From contig JALNQF010000345.1 in assembly GCA_028456385.1 (NCBI GenBank), forward strand, positions 1 to 43,608: 43,608 nucleotides of DNA, given 5' to 3'. Positions within the stretch are counted from its first letter, which is position 1. Each line of letters starts with the position of its first letter. Below, piece after piece: positions 10,301 through 20,760 of this stretch. Below the pieces are notes generated by a model. The model was not told the DNA's origin. It saw nothing but the letters and a program-made list of their open reading frames with translations, and made no database searches. Both the position numbers and the translations under genes were made by a program. This stretch comes from Ophiosphaerella korrae (taxonomy: Eukaryota > Ascomycota > Dothideomycetes > Pleosporales > Phaeosphaeriaceae).

Positions 10301-12386
10301 GGCGCCTGGCTCAGGTGAGGCCCTCAACAAGTCGGTGATCATACCGCCTAGGGAGAAGTCGATCGAAGAATAGGCCGGTAGTAGCGAGCCACTCATGCGG
10401 TTATCAAGACGCCGATCTGGCGCGAGGAGGAAAGTCTGAATGCGACCGAGACAGGCCAGTGCGGCGAATAAGGCGGGGATGGATTGAAAGAGCTGTGTGA
10501 ACTGCGAGGCAAGAATGGTCAGAATTGAAAGAGATGTAAACATCTGCGTGAAGCCGAGCATCGGTGTGCCTGGACGCAATGTATACGCGGCAAATGTAAG
10601 TACGGGCGACAAGGTTTGTGGAAGATACGCTGTACTACCAGTTAGATCTGAGCGAAAAGATGTTTTGGAATTTAACGCGGATGCTACGTACCCAGGGTGA
10701 TCATAATGATTTGCAAGATCCGGAAACTGGTTGCGGATCTCAACTCATCAAGTCGCATTTTTTGGATGGCAGCGCCCAAATGGCCGGATATTCCGAGCAT
10801 CTTGACGCTCTTCATGGAACTGAGCATACTCGCCGTTGCGCCTGGTCTATGGTTAGTTCCTTTTCCTTTCGCTATACATGGGAATTGCTTACTGATTCTT
10901 GTCTCCACAGCTTCCATCCATATTTTCTGGCGTTGGCCAGCAGTCGATCCCAAGAGGACTGCGAAAGCTGCACAACCTATTTTATTCAGTCAGATGTTGG
11001 ATTGCTTCTTAAACCTTATTTCAGACTTACCTAGTGCTACTCCAAGTGCAACGTACGCTGGCGCGCCGAGCTGAAGCTGCAACAAGTAAATGCCGATGGC
11101 AACCTCGAGGACGTTGGCCCATGTCTCGTGCATCACAGTCAATCCAATGGTAATGCGTTCCACGTCGGTGCTCATCAGAGTCATGGCCGCTGAATCGTCT
11201 GTATTCATGATGCTCAAGTCATTAACTCTGTTATACACCTTTGAGGCAATGGCCCCACGGACTAGAGTCGTAACTTTAGCTACATGGAACCAGTAGCTCG
11301 CAGAAACAACCTATACAACTCTTTCGTTAGAACAAGGAAACGGAGGCAGCACTGGAAGTGGTACTTACGGCTATTCCTGCATAAACGAGCCCATATGCAG
11401 CGACAAGACCGTAACCATTGTTTTGACTATCCTCTGAGACTTCTTCCTTTTTGAGCAATAGTACACGCTCGATTAGGAGTGGTTGACAGTATGTGAGGGC
11501 GATCATTACCATCCTAGGAATTACTGGCAATAGGAAACGGAACCGCAGAGTCATCCAAAGGCTGCGGATGAGCGCTGACTTAGGATTGATAAGACCTACC
11601 AGTGCGACATTAGTTTTATCGCTTTCATCATAGGAACCTATGAGACTTACATTGCGACCAAGCTCGCTCGAATTTTGCGCCAATAGCCTCAGATCTCATT
11701 TCATTCGTCAATGGATACAAATCTGAAAGACCAAGAATCTTGCTATATCCGGTGCGCACAAGGCCAACAAGCCAAAAAAGAAGTGTTTGTCCGATGGCGC
11801 CGCTCTTTTCTTCCGGACTCCTGCTTGCATCTTCAGGACTGAGTCCGGTCTTTCCCCGAATCTCTAGGAGAAGGATGATAGCTTTGATAATGGCTCCAGT
11901 GGTTGTGAGGATGGGATAGATATTATCCTGGCCGATCAGCCACGCGGTTCGTGCACGTGCGGCATCGAAGATCAGTGTGAAGAAGAGGTAGACCTCGAGG
12001 ACATATGAGGGTCGAATCGACCGTGGATGCTCGCGTGTCGAAAGAACAGCCATGGCAATTGCATCGATTACTGAAAATGCAGCGGCTACGATAGTCGTTT
12101 GTGTTCTACCAACACCATCGAGGCAACGCAGGAGCAAAATGGTCAACTGCACAGCACCAAAACATGATATGACAATCAGTTTTAGTGCTCGCATACTCGT
12201 GTCTGATAGCCGTCGCCGGACATGTTGTAGTAGTGCAGTTCGCACTGTGGCTGCCAAGAGTAGTAATATGGACGGAGTAATACTGAAGAAACATTCTTCA
12301 AACAGCTGTGTGAAGTCAAAACTGCGACGGCAATGGTCCACACGCGGTCCAAAGGCTCGATCTAGAGAGGGCGAGCACGACGCCAT
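7370..12386 (-). CDS. ABCC (MRP-type) multidrug transporter
   Basis: A full-length ABC-C exporter, normally in the plasma or vacuolar membrane, that pumps organic anions, conjugates or metabolites using ATP. Ten exons: 12386-11651, 11595-11369, 11310-11031, 10967-10893, 10841-10692, 10629-9809, 9756-9594, 9543-8229, 8168-8085, 8021-7370. They sum to 4503 nt, exactly 1500 codons plus stop, with good donors and branch sites (CTAAC) in most introns. The order is TMD0 (about residues 25-160), TMD1, NBD1 (Walker A GPVASGKS near 664, signature LSGGQ, Walker B AVFDDVLSGLD), TMD2, then NBD2 (Walker A GGSGSGKS near 1279 split by the last intron, signature LSHGQ, Walker B ILVVDEATSSVD). NBD1 Walker B ends in Asp-Asp rather than Asp-Glu, as is common in ABCC NBD1. 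The ATG at 12386 is the first in good position. It is divergent to the RTA1 gene across 221 bp. The substrate is not predictable. Confidence 0.93.
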
Positions 12387-12607
12387 GGTTACTGAAAGGG
12401 TTGTGGAGAATAGGTTATGCATCCCAGCCCAGCGTTTTACTTTTACTATCGGTACGGCCTCCTACCTCACGTCAGAAAGGTGCAGTGGCTGTGCGCCCAT
12501 TATCAAATGTGACTGTGCCGCAACTATGGATGTGCTTATATTTCGTCCGCGTCCATTTCTCATCTGGACAGCAGCAACAAAGAATCCCACAGCAACTTTT
12601 CGTCATC
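12387..12607. promoter_or_regulatory. Shared divergent promoter, ABCC/RTA1
   Basis: Only 221 bp separate the start codons of the ABC transporter (-) and the RTA1-like gene (+), so both promoters must overlap. It contains CGGTACGG near 12450, a direct CGG pair of the sort zinc-cluster regulators can bind, and a CACGTCA word at about 12470. No TATA box is obvious. Co-regulation is inference. Confidence 0.5.
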
Positions 12608-13774
12608 ATGTTTTACAAATGCCTTCGTAAGTCTTCGCTGCACGTTTCTCGCTGAAAATTGCGCTAACTTCGCATAGCTCTCGATACGCCAGACCTGCAG
12701 TATCCATACTGCCCGTCGATGGGCGCGGCCATCTTATTCTCCATCCTTTTTGGACTGACTCTGATCGGACATATCTGGCAAGCAGCGCACTACCGTGCTG
12801 CCTACACATGGGTACTCATCATGAGTGCCATCTGGCAGACATTCGCATTCATCATCCGCTGCATCGGCATCCAGAATCCTACCAAAGAAGGTGTTAATAA
12901 TGTCACCTACGTTCTAGTTCTTCTCGCTCCCCTTTGGGTCAACGCCTTCTGCTTCATGGTCATGGCCCGCCTGGTTCACATGTTCATGCCAGGTAACCGC
13001 ATTTTCAAAGTCAAGGGCTCGATTCTGGCAATCATTTTCGTCTTGCTTGATATTCTGTGAGTGTTTCATCTTCTTCGAATATGCATGACTGACCAGTCCA
13101 GTGCCTTCGTTGTACAGCTTCTTGGTGCCCTCAAGGCCACCAACAAGGACGATAGGAAAATCGTACAAAAAGGCCGCGACACCTACACAGTCGGTTGCGT
13201 CTTGCAACAGATTTTCATCTGCTTCTTCATTCTTCTTACCGTAGGGTTTCTGCGCAACTTGCGCGCTCGCACCACTAAGCCTGACATCCAAGGCGCACGT
13301 AACTTGACGCTGCTGCTTCTTGGTGTGCTCAGTTTGATCACGGTAAATATCTTTCCTCTCTCAATTCCCAATATTGGTATAAGTTTGAAGTTCTGACTGA
13401 CATCAACTGCAGCTTCGTGTTCTATACCGCATTGTCGAATTTTCTGGAAAGTCAGGAAACGCCGTTAGCAAGGAGCTTACCACGCACGAAGTCTGGCAGT
13501 ACGTCCTCGACACACTGCCAATGTTCCTGGCCACTGTTGCCTTCCACATTTACCACCCAGGCAAGGTACTACAGGGGCCGGACTCCTCATTCCCATCTCG
13601 CCGTGAGAAGAAGCAACAAAAGGCGGCTGAGCAATTCCAACTGTCTCAGAGTAAGTTTCTCCCTTGCTTCCTTCTCGACTCATTTTCGTCATGTTCAAGT
13701 TGGGGGCTGAAAACTGACGTCACACAGAGAGAGCGGCCTCAGAATCTGAGTACACTTCCTACTCTCGTACCTGA
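12608..13774 (+). CDS. RTA1-like (lipid-translocating exporter family) membrane protein
   Basis: A 307-aa, seven-helix membrane protein of the fungal RTA1 family, linked to lipid translocation and resistance to toxic amphiphiles (for example 7-aminocholesterol or sphingoid bases). Five exons: 12608-12626, 12678-13056, 13102-13342, 13413-13650, 13728-13774, totalling 924 nt in frame. Recognisable stretches are an extracellular N-terminus with two Cys (YKCL, YPYC), GLTLIGHIWQA, FIIRCIG, FMVMARLVHMFMP, FVLLDILAFVVQLLGA, and the loop DTLPMFLATVAFHIYHPGKVL close to the C-terminus. The acceptor at 13101 was chosen over one six bases earlier because it restores LAFVVQ. The tail after 13728 could be read in another frame ending at 13805; I prefer the earlier stop because the standard CACACAG acceptor leads straight to it. 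Its partner across the promoter is the ABCC gene. Confidence 0.88.
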
Positions 13775-14635
13775 GCTTGTGGGGGTCAGAGTGTCTCAAG
13801 TTTAGCATGTGGAGATCAGATTGTCAGAAGCTTGGCTTCGATGGTAAGACAGTCAGAAACCCTTGCATGGTGGTGGCTGGGGAGATCATTGGTTGGCGAT
13901 AATGACATGGGTTCGATTGGCGTTTTGTTTTTGCTTGCTTCGATTTTAGATTGGGCTATGATAGTGTAGTAAAATTATATCGCATGGCGTTGAGAAATAC
14001 ATTGTGTTTGTTTTTAGATCGTGCGTATGAGTGTCTGTGGCGCAGTCCAGAATTATGATGCGCATAACTTACTTCCAGGAGGCGGCGTGTGGCACAGAAA
14101 CCTTCGCCTTGCCTGGCCGTGTTGGATAGATCCTGATAGACGCTATATTTGGCAGATCCCGTGCTCGGGTTAGATTGAGACTGTGTGTCACATGAAAAGT
14201 TATTTTTATCGGAATTGTGAAGGAATTACCGGGCAGTACCCTGGGGCTGGAATGTTGGAAGTTCTTCGGAATTACGTTGTTACGTCGCCGTCGCAGGGGC
14301 TCTGAGGCTGAGCTCGGAGATTTATTCTGACGCTAACGATGTCACCTTTCTGATTCTCTCGTCTCTCATCTCAGATTGCCATAAATTCACACATGATACA
14401 TTTTCTGATTCTGCCTCCTGGATTCTATTTTGATATTATTATGTTTCGAAATTTCGGTTTACTGCATAAGATTGTCTTGGCGTACTTCATTACGAATGTC
14501 CAATTTGATACGCAAAGATTGAATCGGCTTCATTTTAATCATTGCAAATGAAGATTTGATAATACTGATTTCCGAACAATGACGCTAAAAGTCAAAATAA
14601 TACAGGAAACTGACGTGATGCGACAACTCCTAGCC
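13775..14635. other. Convergent 3' intergenic region
   Basis: This is the 3' flank of both the RTA1-like gene (+) and the thioesterase-like gene (-). No open frame with recognisable content was found. Confidence 0.5.
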
Positions 14636-15474
14636 TCATCCATTCATAGCAAATTCCCCATGTAGTTCATCCATGGCCGCGAAACCCTGCACATACTGCA
14701 AAGCTCGTTCGCTCTCCTTCACTATCCTCTCCCGCTCGGTCGTAGCCCCAGCATTGATGAACCCTGAAGCCTCGATCAGCGTCTCTGGTGGCACCGTCTT
14801 ACGTCCACCAGCCTTGACAACGTAACGCGCCAAGGCGGTGGCGTAAATAATTTTCTCTCCCTTCTTATTTTCGTTTATAGAGCAGAATTGGGTGGCTATG
14901 TACACCCACTTGCGGTCCCAGCACAGTACTCGGGATTCCATGCGATAACGCGCTAGAGGCGGAATGGCCTTGCGGAAAGTGCATGATGCGCCACCGAGTG
15001 CAATAGTGCATGGTACGTTAAGATACTCTGGGTAATCTTTGCTGAGACGGGCCAGGCCAGCACGGAAGCGAGAGAGAAGGAGATGAGACCGCGAGACATC
15101 GAGGTCGCTGAAGTACGTGCTATTGGATTTATGCAGGTTGTAATCGATCTCCAAGAGTGGGGTATGAGAAGTGCTGGTGTGAACCTCAAAGAGACTGGTG
15201 TTGTTTTTGAGGATTTCAGAAGAAGAACTGGAGGTCTGGAGAAATGCATTCAAGACGCGAAGCTTCAAGGACGGATTAGCTAATGGTCATCGGCATGCGA
15301 TTGGTAAGTGGAGAAACTCACATGCCAAATGAATGGGAAGGCTTTGATGTTGGAGACGACGAACAAAGCCACAACAAGCGCTGCGAAGCTGATATTTGGT
15401 AACAGCCGTTGCCCAAAATAGGCGGCGACTGTACAGCATACTGATAGTAAAGTATAAGTCCTTGATAACGCCAT
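14636..15474 (-). CDS. THEM6-like hotdog thioesterase family protein
   Basis: A 259-aa protein in two exons (15474-15322 and 15262-14636; the intron is 59 nt with a GCTAAT branch site). The N-terminus has two membrane-seeking stretches (about residues 6-22 and 29-46), ending KAFPFIWH, where the intron falls. The rest is a single hotdog domain of the THEM6/4HBT-like thioesterase superfamily, identified by DYNLHKSNSTYFSDLDVSR at about 91-109, which contains the conserved Asp and the start of the hotdog helix, and by later strands (RYRMESRVLCWDRKWVYIATQF). Such proteins hydrolyse or bind acyl-thioesters, though activity is unproven for many. The C-terminal helix (ERALQYVQGFAAMDELHG) is typical of fungal members. 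It is divergent to the P450 across 247 bp, consistent with joint action on an acyl compound, which is inference. Confidence 0.82.
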
Positions 15475-15721
15475 GGTGATTGTTTGCGCGGTGGACAGAA
15501 AACGGCGTGACCAACTGCCATGATATTACTTTGTGTTTCATCGTCTGATTCCCGGTGCCCACTTTTCTCACCTCAGTTAGAAAAAGAAGATCAGAATCAT
15601 CCCACATAGTAAGGCCTACCCCATACGGTTAGAGCTTTTGCCACACTCATTTTTGTATTTGTGCTCCGCGTAGCCCCGCCTTCCCAGCTCACACAATCAA
15701 TACCAGGTTCAGTTATTCACA
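15475..15721. promoter_or_regulatory. Shared divergent promoter, thioesterase/P450
   Basis: The 247-bp gap between the start codons of the thioesterase-like gene (-) and the P450 gene (+) must hold both promoters. Single CGG half-sites occur (GCGCGG, AACGGCG, CATACGG, CCCGGTG), but I see no paired site shared convincingly with the ABCC/RTA1 promoter. Confidence 0.45.
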
Positions 15722-17510
15722 ATGTCCTTATCAACTCTTTTCATCTTACCATCGATCTTGCTGATCACAGCAGTAAGTATATCTTGCTACATTCTATCTT
15801 GTGTGGTATCTAATTGGTTCTATGTATAGCTTCTTTCGTATGTCATATACCAAGTAAAATTCCACCCACTGGCCAAATATCCTGGGCCATTTCTTGGGAA
15901 GTTGACAAATGCCTACGCCGGTTACCATGCTTGGAAGCAAGACATCCACGTTGACATGTGGAGATGTCACCAAAAATACGGTTAGCGCAGTGACTTTGAG
16001 TATTGACCGCAATAACTAAATGGTTCTCAGGTGACTTCGTCCGATATGGTCCCGACCGAATGCTTATCAACACCGTTCCGGGCATGAAAGGTAACAAGAA
16101 TCTCAGCCTTGATAAGCTTGATTTAGAATGCTAATATCTTATACAGATATCTATGGCCCTGGTAAGAATGTGGTCAAGAGCAAAGCCTACGATGCTATGG
16201 TCCACCGCACTCCTAGTATACTCACCATCCGAGACCGAAAGGAGCACTCTGCTCGTCGCAGGCTCATCGGACAGGGAATGGGCGACGCAGCCATGCGTGC
16301 CCATGAGCCAACAATCATGACGCATGTTGATAACCTGTGCGACGAGCTTGCACCCTCTGATGGTAGTTGGTCAGAGCCGCAAAACATGGCCGATTGGAGC
16401 AACTATCTGACGTTCGACATCATGTCTGAGGTTGTTTTTGGTCTAAGATACAATCTCATTGGTAGCAAGGTCCATCGTTACGTCGTCGACGCAATTGCCA
16501 ACTCTAACATCCGAACCACTGTACTGTTGTATTTCCCCAAGCTTGTGTGGCAACGACTAGATAAGAAACTGTTCCCAGCATCCATATTGGCTCGCAATGC
16601 ATTCCTGAAGTTCATGGGCAAACTTCTCCACGAACGCTACCAGATGAAGCCTTCGCCCAACTCAAGGGATGTCCTCTCTGCACTTCTCAAAGTGCGCGAC
16701 GTCGACACTGGTAAAGGACTGAGCACTGATCAAGTCAACGCGGACAGCACCACCCTCGTCATCGCTGGTGAGTCTCACTAAGCCATCGAACTTGCTCTGA
16801 GCGATTAGATACTAACTACCTCAGGCTCTGACACAACCGCAACTGCGCTCTCTGGAATTTTCTTTTACATCAGCCGACACCCTCACGCCTACCAGCGCGC
16901 CAGTGCCGAGGTCCGCGCCGCCTTCTCTACTCGCGACTCACTCCGCCCTGGCGCCGCACTCAACTCATGCACCTACCTTCGTGCGTGTATCGACGAGTCT
17001 CTACGTCTGACGCCGCCTATCGGTGGCTCGCTATTCCGCGAGGTAGCTCCAGGCGGTGGCATCAGCGTCGCTGGCCACCACTTTGCCCCTGGCACCGACG
17101 TCGGCACCTCTATCTATTCCATCCACCGCAACCCAGCCTACTTTGCACGCCCACATGCCTTCGTCCCGGAGCGCTGGCTGGCAATTACTGATGACGAGGA
17201 GGAGGCAGAGACTCGACGTATCCAGCATCAAGCTATGCACGCGTTCAGCTCCGGACCACGTGGCTGCGTGGGTAAGAGTATGGCGCTGGTCGAACTAATG
17301 TTGACCATGGCTACGATACTTTGGATCTTCGATGTGCGCCCAGCTTCAGGCCCTGAGGGCGATGTGGGTGGTGGCGATGCACTCAAGGGTGAGTTTGGTC
17401 GTCACGATCCAGACGAGTATCAGTTGTTCCATGGCGGCGTCACGAGTATTAAGCAGGGCCCGATGCTGCGATTTTCAAGGCGTCAGGTGGCAGTTGAGAG
17501 TCAGCCGTGA
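15722..17510 (+). CDS. Cytochrome P450 monooxygenase
   Basis: A 522-aa microsomal P450, complete in five exons: 15722-15772, 15830-15980, 16031-16090, 16147-16767, 16825-17510 (1569 nt, in frame). The first exon and start of the second give a membrane anchor ([19 protein letters not shown]), then the proline-rich hinge [11 protein letters not shown]. The I-helix reads AGSDTTATA, with the oxygen-activating acid/Thr pair. The K-helix ESLR, FVPERW and the haem loop [12 protein letters not shown] with ligand Cys442 are all present, so it should be active. The style resembles fungal secondary-metabolism or benzoate-hydroxylase-like P450s, but I will not name a CYP family. It would need an NADPH-P450 reductase encoded elsewhere. 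It is head-to-head with the thioesterase-like gene. Confidence 0.93.
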
Positions 17511-18259
17511 GCATTGCTGTCATCGTTTAATGTCTATCTCCTTTGCTTTGCGATCAGTTTTTAAATTTGGCGTTTTAGCGCACTTGGATATCCAGTTATA
17601 GATATAGATATTAGCTTTTCAATCACTACTCAGGTTCTTCTTACAATTGGAGCTTTCCTCACTGTTATTGGTCATGACTAATACTCACAGCCAATTTTTT
17701 TATATTTATTTTTTAAACTTTGTATACGACTGTCATGAACTGTCGAAATAACATATCCTTATAGTACAAAATGTTCAGAAGAAAGCTAACGTTCCTCCAC
17801 GCGTGCCGAAAAAACGACCTGTGCCAGAATGGACCACCATTTAGGCAACTCAGCTCATCACATCACACTCATATCAAGTTATAACGATTTTAGTTCTATC
17901 CTATAAGTATACTTCCCTAGAAATTCGTTGTGTAGGCGGAAAATATAATATTATTGATCATGCTGTCGATCGTTTCTTTTGAAGTATCCAAACTTACTCC
18001 TGCTCTACCACGACTATCTTGGCTAATACTTGTCTCGGTGCTCTGTGTTCAAGAGAACAGATTTTAGGGTGGTTACATGAGACATATTACATGTACAATG
18101 GGCTAGCGTATCATCTCCACCCTATACCCAAATGGTCCCTAGAAGCTTCCTTTCTTGCTCGATGTAGTTACAAAGGGCTGGCTAATTTTAGAGTTTGAGC
18201 GTATGTAGTCATTGTTGGCTGCTCTCCTATAAGCATTTCTACCTAAAAACCACAAATAC
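17511..18259. other. No gene seen
   Basis: This AT-rich 3' flank of the P450 carries no usable open frame. It probably includes eroded transposon flank, because a pogo-type remnant begins near 18260. Confidence 0.4.
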
Positions 18260-18860
18260 TACCATGGACTAAGCCAGCCAGGCGCTGACGCAAGGTCTTC
18301 CTCTAGATGTACCTAGAACATAGGCTGTCCTATCAGAAATGAGAGGTGTCGCTCTTACTACTATCCACTACCGCGCAAACGGACGATAATCGTGTGAAGT
18401 AAAGGCCCAACACCAGCAATACCTTACTCCAGAAGAGTAGAAAGCTCTCGTTTCGCTGTTGTTACTAATGTCTAATCTTGGCCAACCTATCCAAATAAAC
18501 ATCTCCCTTCGCTAGCCTTTAGCCTTGGCCGCAAGCGGCCTATATTTCTAATCAACCCTCTAAACAAGAACAGGCCGGAAACCTTTGAGAAACGTAATCC
18601 CGATGCCAAGGCGAGGAGAATTCAGGTAACAGATTGGAAACGTCATGAGAGGAATATATTCGTAAAGATCATATACTAGTTTAAAGTCATTAGAAGGATC
18701 ATATAGATCCAGCTATTCTACCCAAAACGTGTATAACAAGACGGGAGCTATGCTAGGCATACTTAGCTCCGTCAAAGTCTTAGAGGTAGACGTGTCAGTG
18801 CCAAGGAAGAAGGTGGCGCGGATGAGTAAAGTCCTAGAGCCAGCGAAAGCCCCAGTAGCT
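18260..18860 (+). mobile_element. Pogo/Fot1-type transposase remnant
   Basis: Reading across stops on the plus strand recovers the N-terminal half of a Tc1/mariner-superfamily (pogo/Fot1 branch) transposase. It has an HTH-psq-like segment (LTTIHYRANGR near 18350), then QQYLTPEE-stop-KALVSLLLL at 18411-18460, SNLGQPI, and further on VYNKTGAMLGILSSVKVL around 18730-18790, the stretch preceding the catalytic core in this family. Several in-frame stops, deletions in the CENP-B part and a missing DDE core show it is dead. Ends and target duplication were not found. Confidence 0.65.
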
Positions 18861-19305
18861 TAATAGAGAGCCCTAGAGGCGCGGATATACTAGTTGAAGA
18901 AGTTTTACTGAATTTGCTTCGATGGGATACATACCCTCACTCTAAGTCTAAAAACCCTTGCGCCAAAACGTGTTCATTATTGAGGCACTCCGAATCCTTG
19001 CCCTGTAACCCTTCAGGGCCAACATCGTCGTATTAATAGTATTTCTCCTCTTGGAACCTAGTTCGTGGTGAGAAAATCGCAACGTATTCCTACAGTCGCC
19101 GTGCTATGTTGTGCACGACCACATGCTGAATACAGATTAAGCGTGGCGCTCTGTCCAAGCTGAAGGGTCTGCAAACGTGCACGTGCGTCGCGCTTGTGTA
19201 TACCCTTCCCCCTGTGTCCTGCATCACTACAGGCTATGCACGGCGGGTCGGCTCTCTGCCACCCTACTGATAGCACCGTGGAGGCTACCGTGCATTGTCA
19301 ATCTA
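18861..19305. other. No gene seen
   Basis: No recognised coding sequence on either strand. A 72-codon minus-strand frame at 19058-19276 starts at a non-ATG codon and has no known motif. Confidence 0.4.
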
Positions 19306-19438
19306 CTGTGGTCTCAGGCATAAATCAAGTGGGTGGGCCTTCGTGAGATTAGACTTTGCAAGGGAACTACAATCTGTGATTGGACTTAATCCTTGACGCC
19401 ACAGGAACCATTTACTTGACTTATGCCTGAGACCACAG
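19306..19438. mobile_element. Tc1/mariner-type MITE (133 bp)
   Basis: The element has perfectly placed terminal inverted repeats: 25-bp arms beginning CTGTGGTCTCAGGCATAA, with one mismatch between left (19306-19330) and right (19414-19438). A TA dinucleotide lies directly outside each end (19304-19305 and 19439-19440), the target duplication of Tc1/mariner elements. The interior of 83 bp is non-coding. The near-identical arms suggest it is younger than its neighbours. It may be mobilised by a pogo/mariner transposase; the nearby remnant at 18.3-18.9 kb is of that superfamily, but matching ends are not shown. Confidence 0.8.
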
Positions 19439-19441
19439 TAG

Positions 19442-19754
19442 GCAATCTTTGGTGCCACCGCCGTACAGCCTTGTGGCTGGCACTCTGCACGTGCATGGAG
19501 CCACCCCACCCCACCCGAAGCCTGATGCAACACCATCACCAAGCCAAGGGCATGGCAAAGGGCACTAGCCTCAGCTCGCAATAATATTGCGGCTACCTCC
19601 TATAGATTTACCTACTATTGTATAGCTGTTCGTGTTCCTCTAACCTCTGAAGTGTAACAGAGAAGCTAGCTGCCACACTCTTGTTCTACTGAGCCACCGC
19701 GTTAAGCCCCCCGTGCCTTGTTCCTACCGCGTGCGCCTACGATACATCTGCGCA
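19442..19754. other. No gene seen
   Basis: This stretch between the MITE and the first HET fragment presumably held the promoter of that HET gene. I see no gene or clear repeat in it. Confidence 0.4.
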
Positions 19755-19970
19755 ATGCATCTTTTAAAGTACGAAGAAGATGGAGAGCTCCATATTATCA
19801 GCTTTGGCGATAACGTGATACCACCTTATGCGATACTTTCTCACAGGTGGGGAGAGGAGGCTGAAGAGGTAACCTTCGAAGATCTAACGAGAAACGATGG
19901 GAAGGGCATCTTTCACACTCCAATCCCCGAACCCGATCATGCGAGGTCCCGAAATCAGGCCCCTTCGTAA
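19755..19970 (+). pseudogene. HET-domain gene, 5' fragment 1
   Basis: The frame opens at ATG 19755 and encodes the characteristic start of a fungal heterokaryon-incompatibility (HET) protein: MHLLKYEEDG, then PPYAILSHRWGEEAEEVTF and EDLTRNDGKG. Similarity to the HET domain stops at about 19906, after which the frame runs through 20 unrelated codons to a stop. The rest of the domain and any effector part are absent. HET proteins trigger cell death on non-self fusion; this stub cannot. It is separate from fragment 2, which is the start of a different HET gene. Confidence 0.7.
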
Positions 19971-20168
19971 AGCAGTGGCTGAGTAAGACTGAGCTGGCTC
20001 GAACAATTCCGATTGACGCCTGAAAGGTCCTGAAATCGGGCCTCTCCTGGCCGGAATCAGAGAGCCGCGGAATTTCAGTGTCTGTGCGCCAAGGCAGAGC
20101 CTGTGCTATCTAATAGATAGCCTGATCGTTCCCAAATCTCAACTGGAAAACATCCTATTCTGATCAAA

Positions 20169-20498
20169 ATGCCGCCGATACCGTCACAACTCTACGACTC
20201 CTCGGGGCTCGAGCTGCGCGCGGATCGCCCGCAGACTGTTCGCATGCTCAAACTTGAAGGTCCACTTCTCGCTTCAGGCCCTGACAGACGACGAATGTTT
20301 TAAGGGTCATTACGGGTGGTAGATCTCGAAGACAGCCCTTCATTTACCGCTCTTAGCTACATCTGGGGCAGCCGCTCTGCTCCACATGCCGATGTGATTA
20401 TTTGTAACGCTTACCCTGTTGAGATTACTGCGAATTGTTATGATGTGCTATTTTCAAATGGATCAATTCTACCCTTGGTATACATCCGACTAGGTTAG
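20169..20498 (+). pseudogene. HET-domain gene, 5' fragment 2
   Basis: From ATG 20169 one frame reads through a single TAA (20301-20303) into VVDLEDSPSFTALSYIWGS and VEITANCYDVLF, the second standard HET N-terminal layout (LSYxWG motif). The TAA is one C-to-T change from CAA, a RIP-like mutation. Similarity ends near 20455; a short foreign tail leads to a stop at 20498. The catalytic-like middle (WVDAICIDQ-type text) is missing, probably lost with arrival of the retroelement material that follows. Confidence 0.65.
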
Positions 20499-20760
20499 TT
20501 AATTTTAGCCTATTACATCAGCAAAATCTTACTCGGCTCAACATCGGCTCATTCCTGCTCGGCCTGAATCGTGTTTGCTTGGGCTTGGTCGTGATCAAAA
20601 TTATGGTGCCTCAGGCTGCTCATACTCGACTCCCTTTTGGTCCTTGTCCTGATTCCAGTTGTGATACTGGCCCCCCAACTCCTTGCTCTTTTGATCCAAT
20701 TCCATTACTATATTAACACAACCGACTGACAAGTTCTAGAGGTAATACTGGCCTAAGCTT

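Noticed and set aside
13728..13805. Alternative RTA1 C-terminus ending at 13805
   Set aside because: It needs an acceptor shifted off the standard CACACAG site; the in-frame end at 13774 follows from the normal acceptor.
18060..18130. AGGGTGG/CCACCCT inverted pair as MITE ends
   Set aside because: Arms of only 7 bp with no target duplication; too weak.
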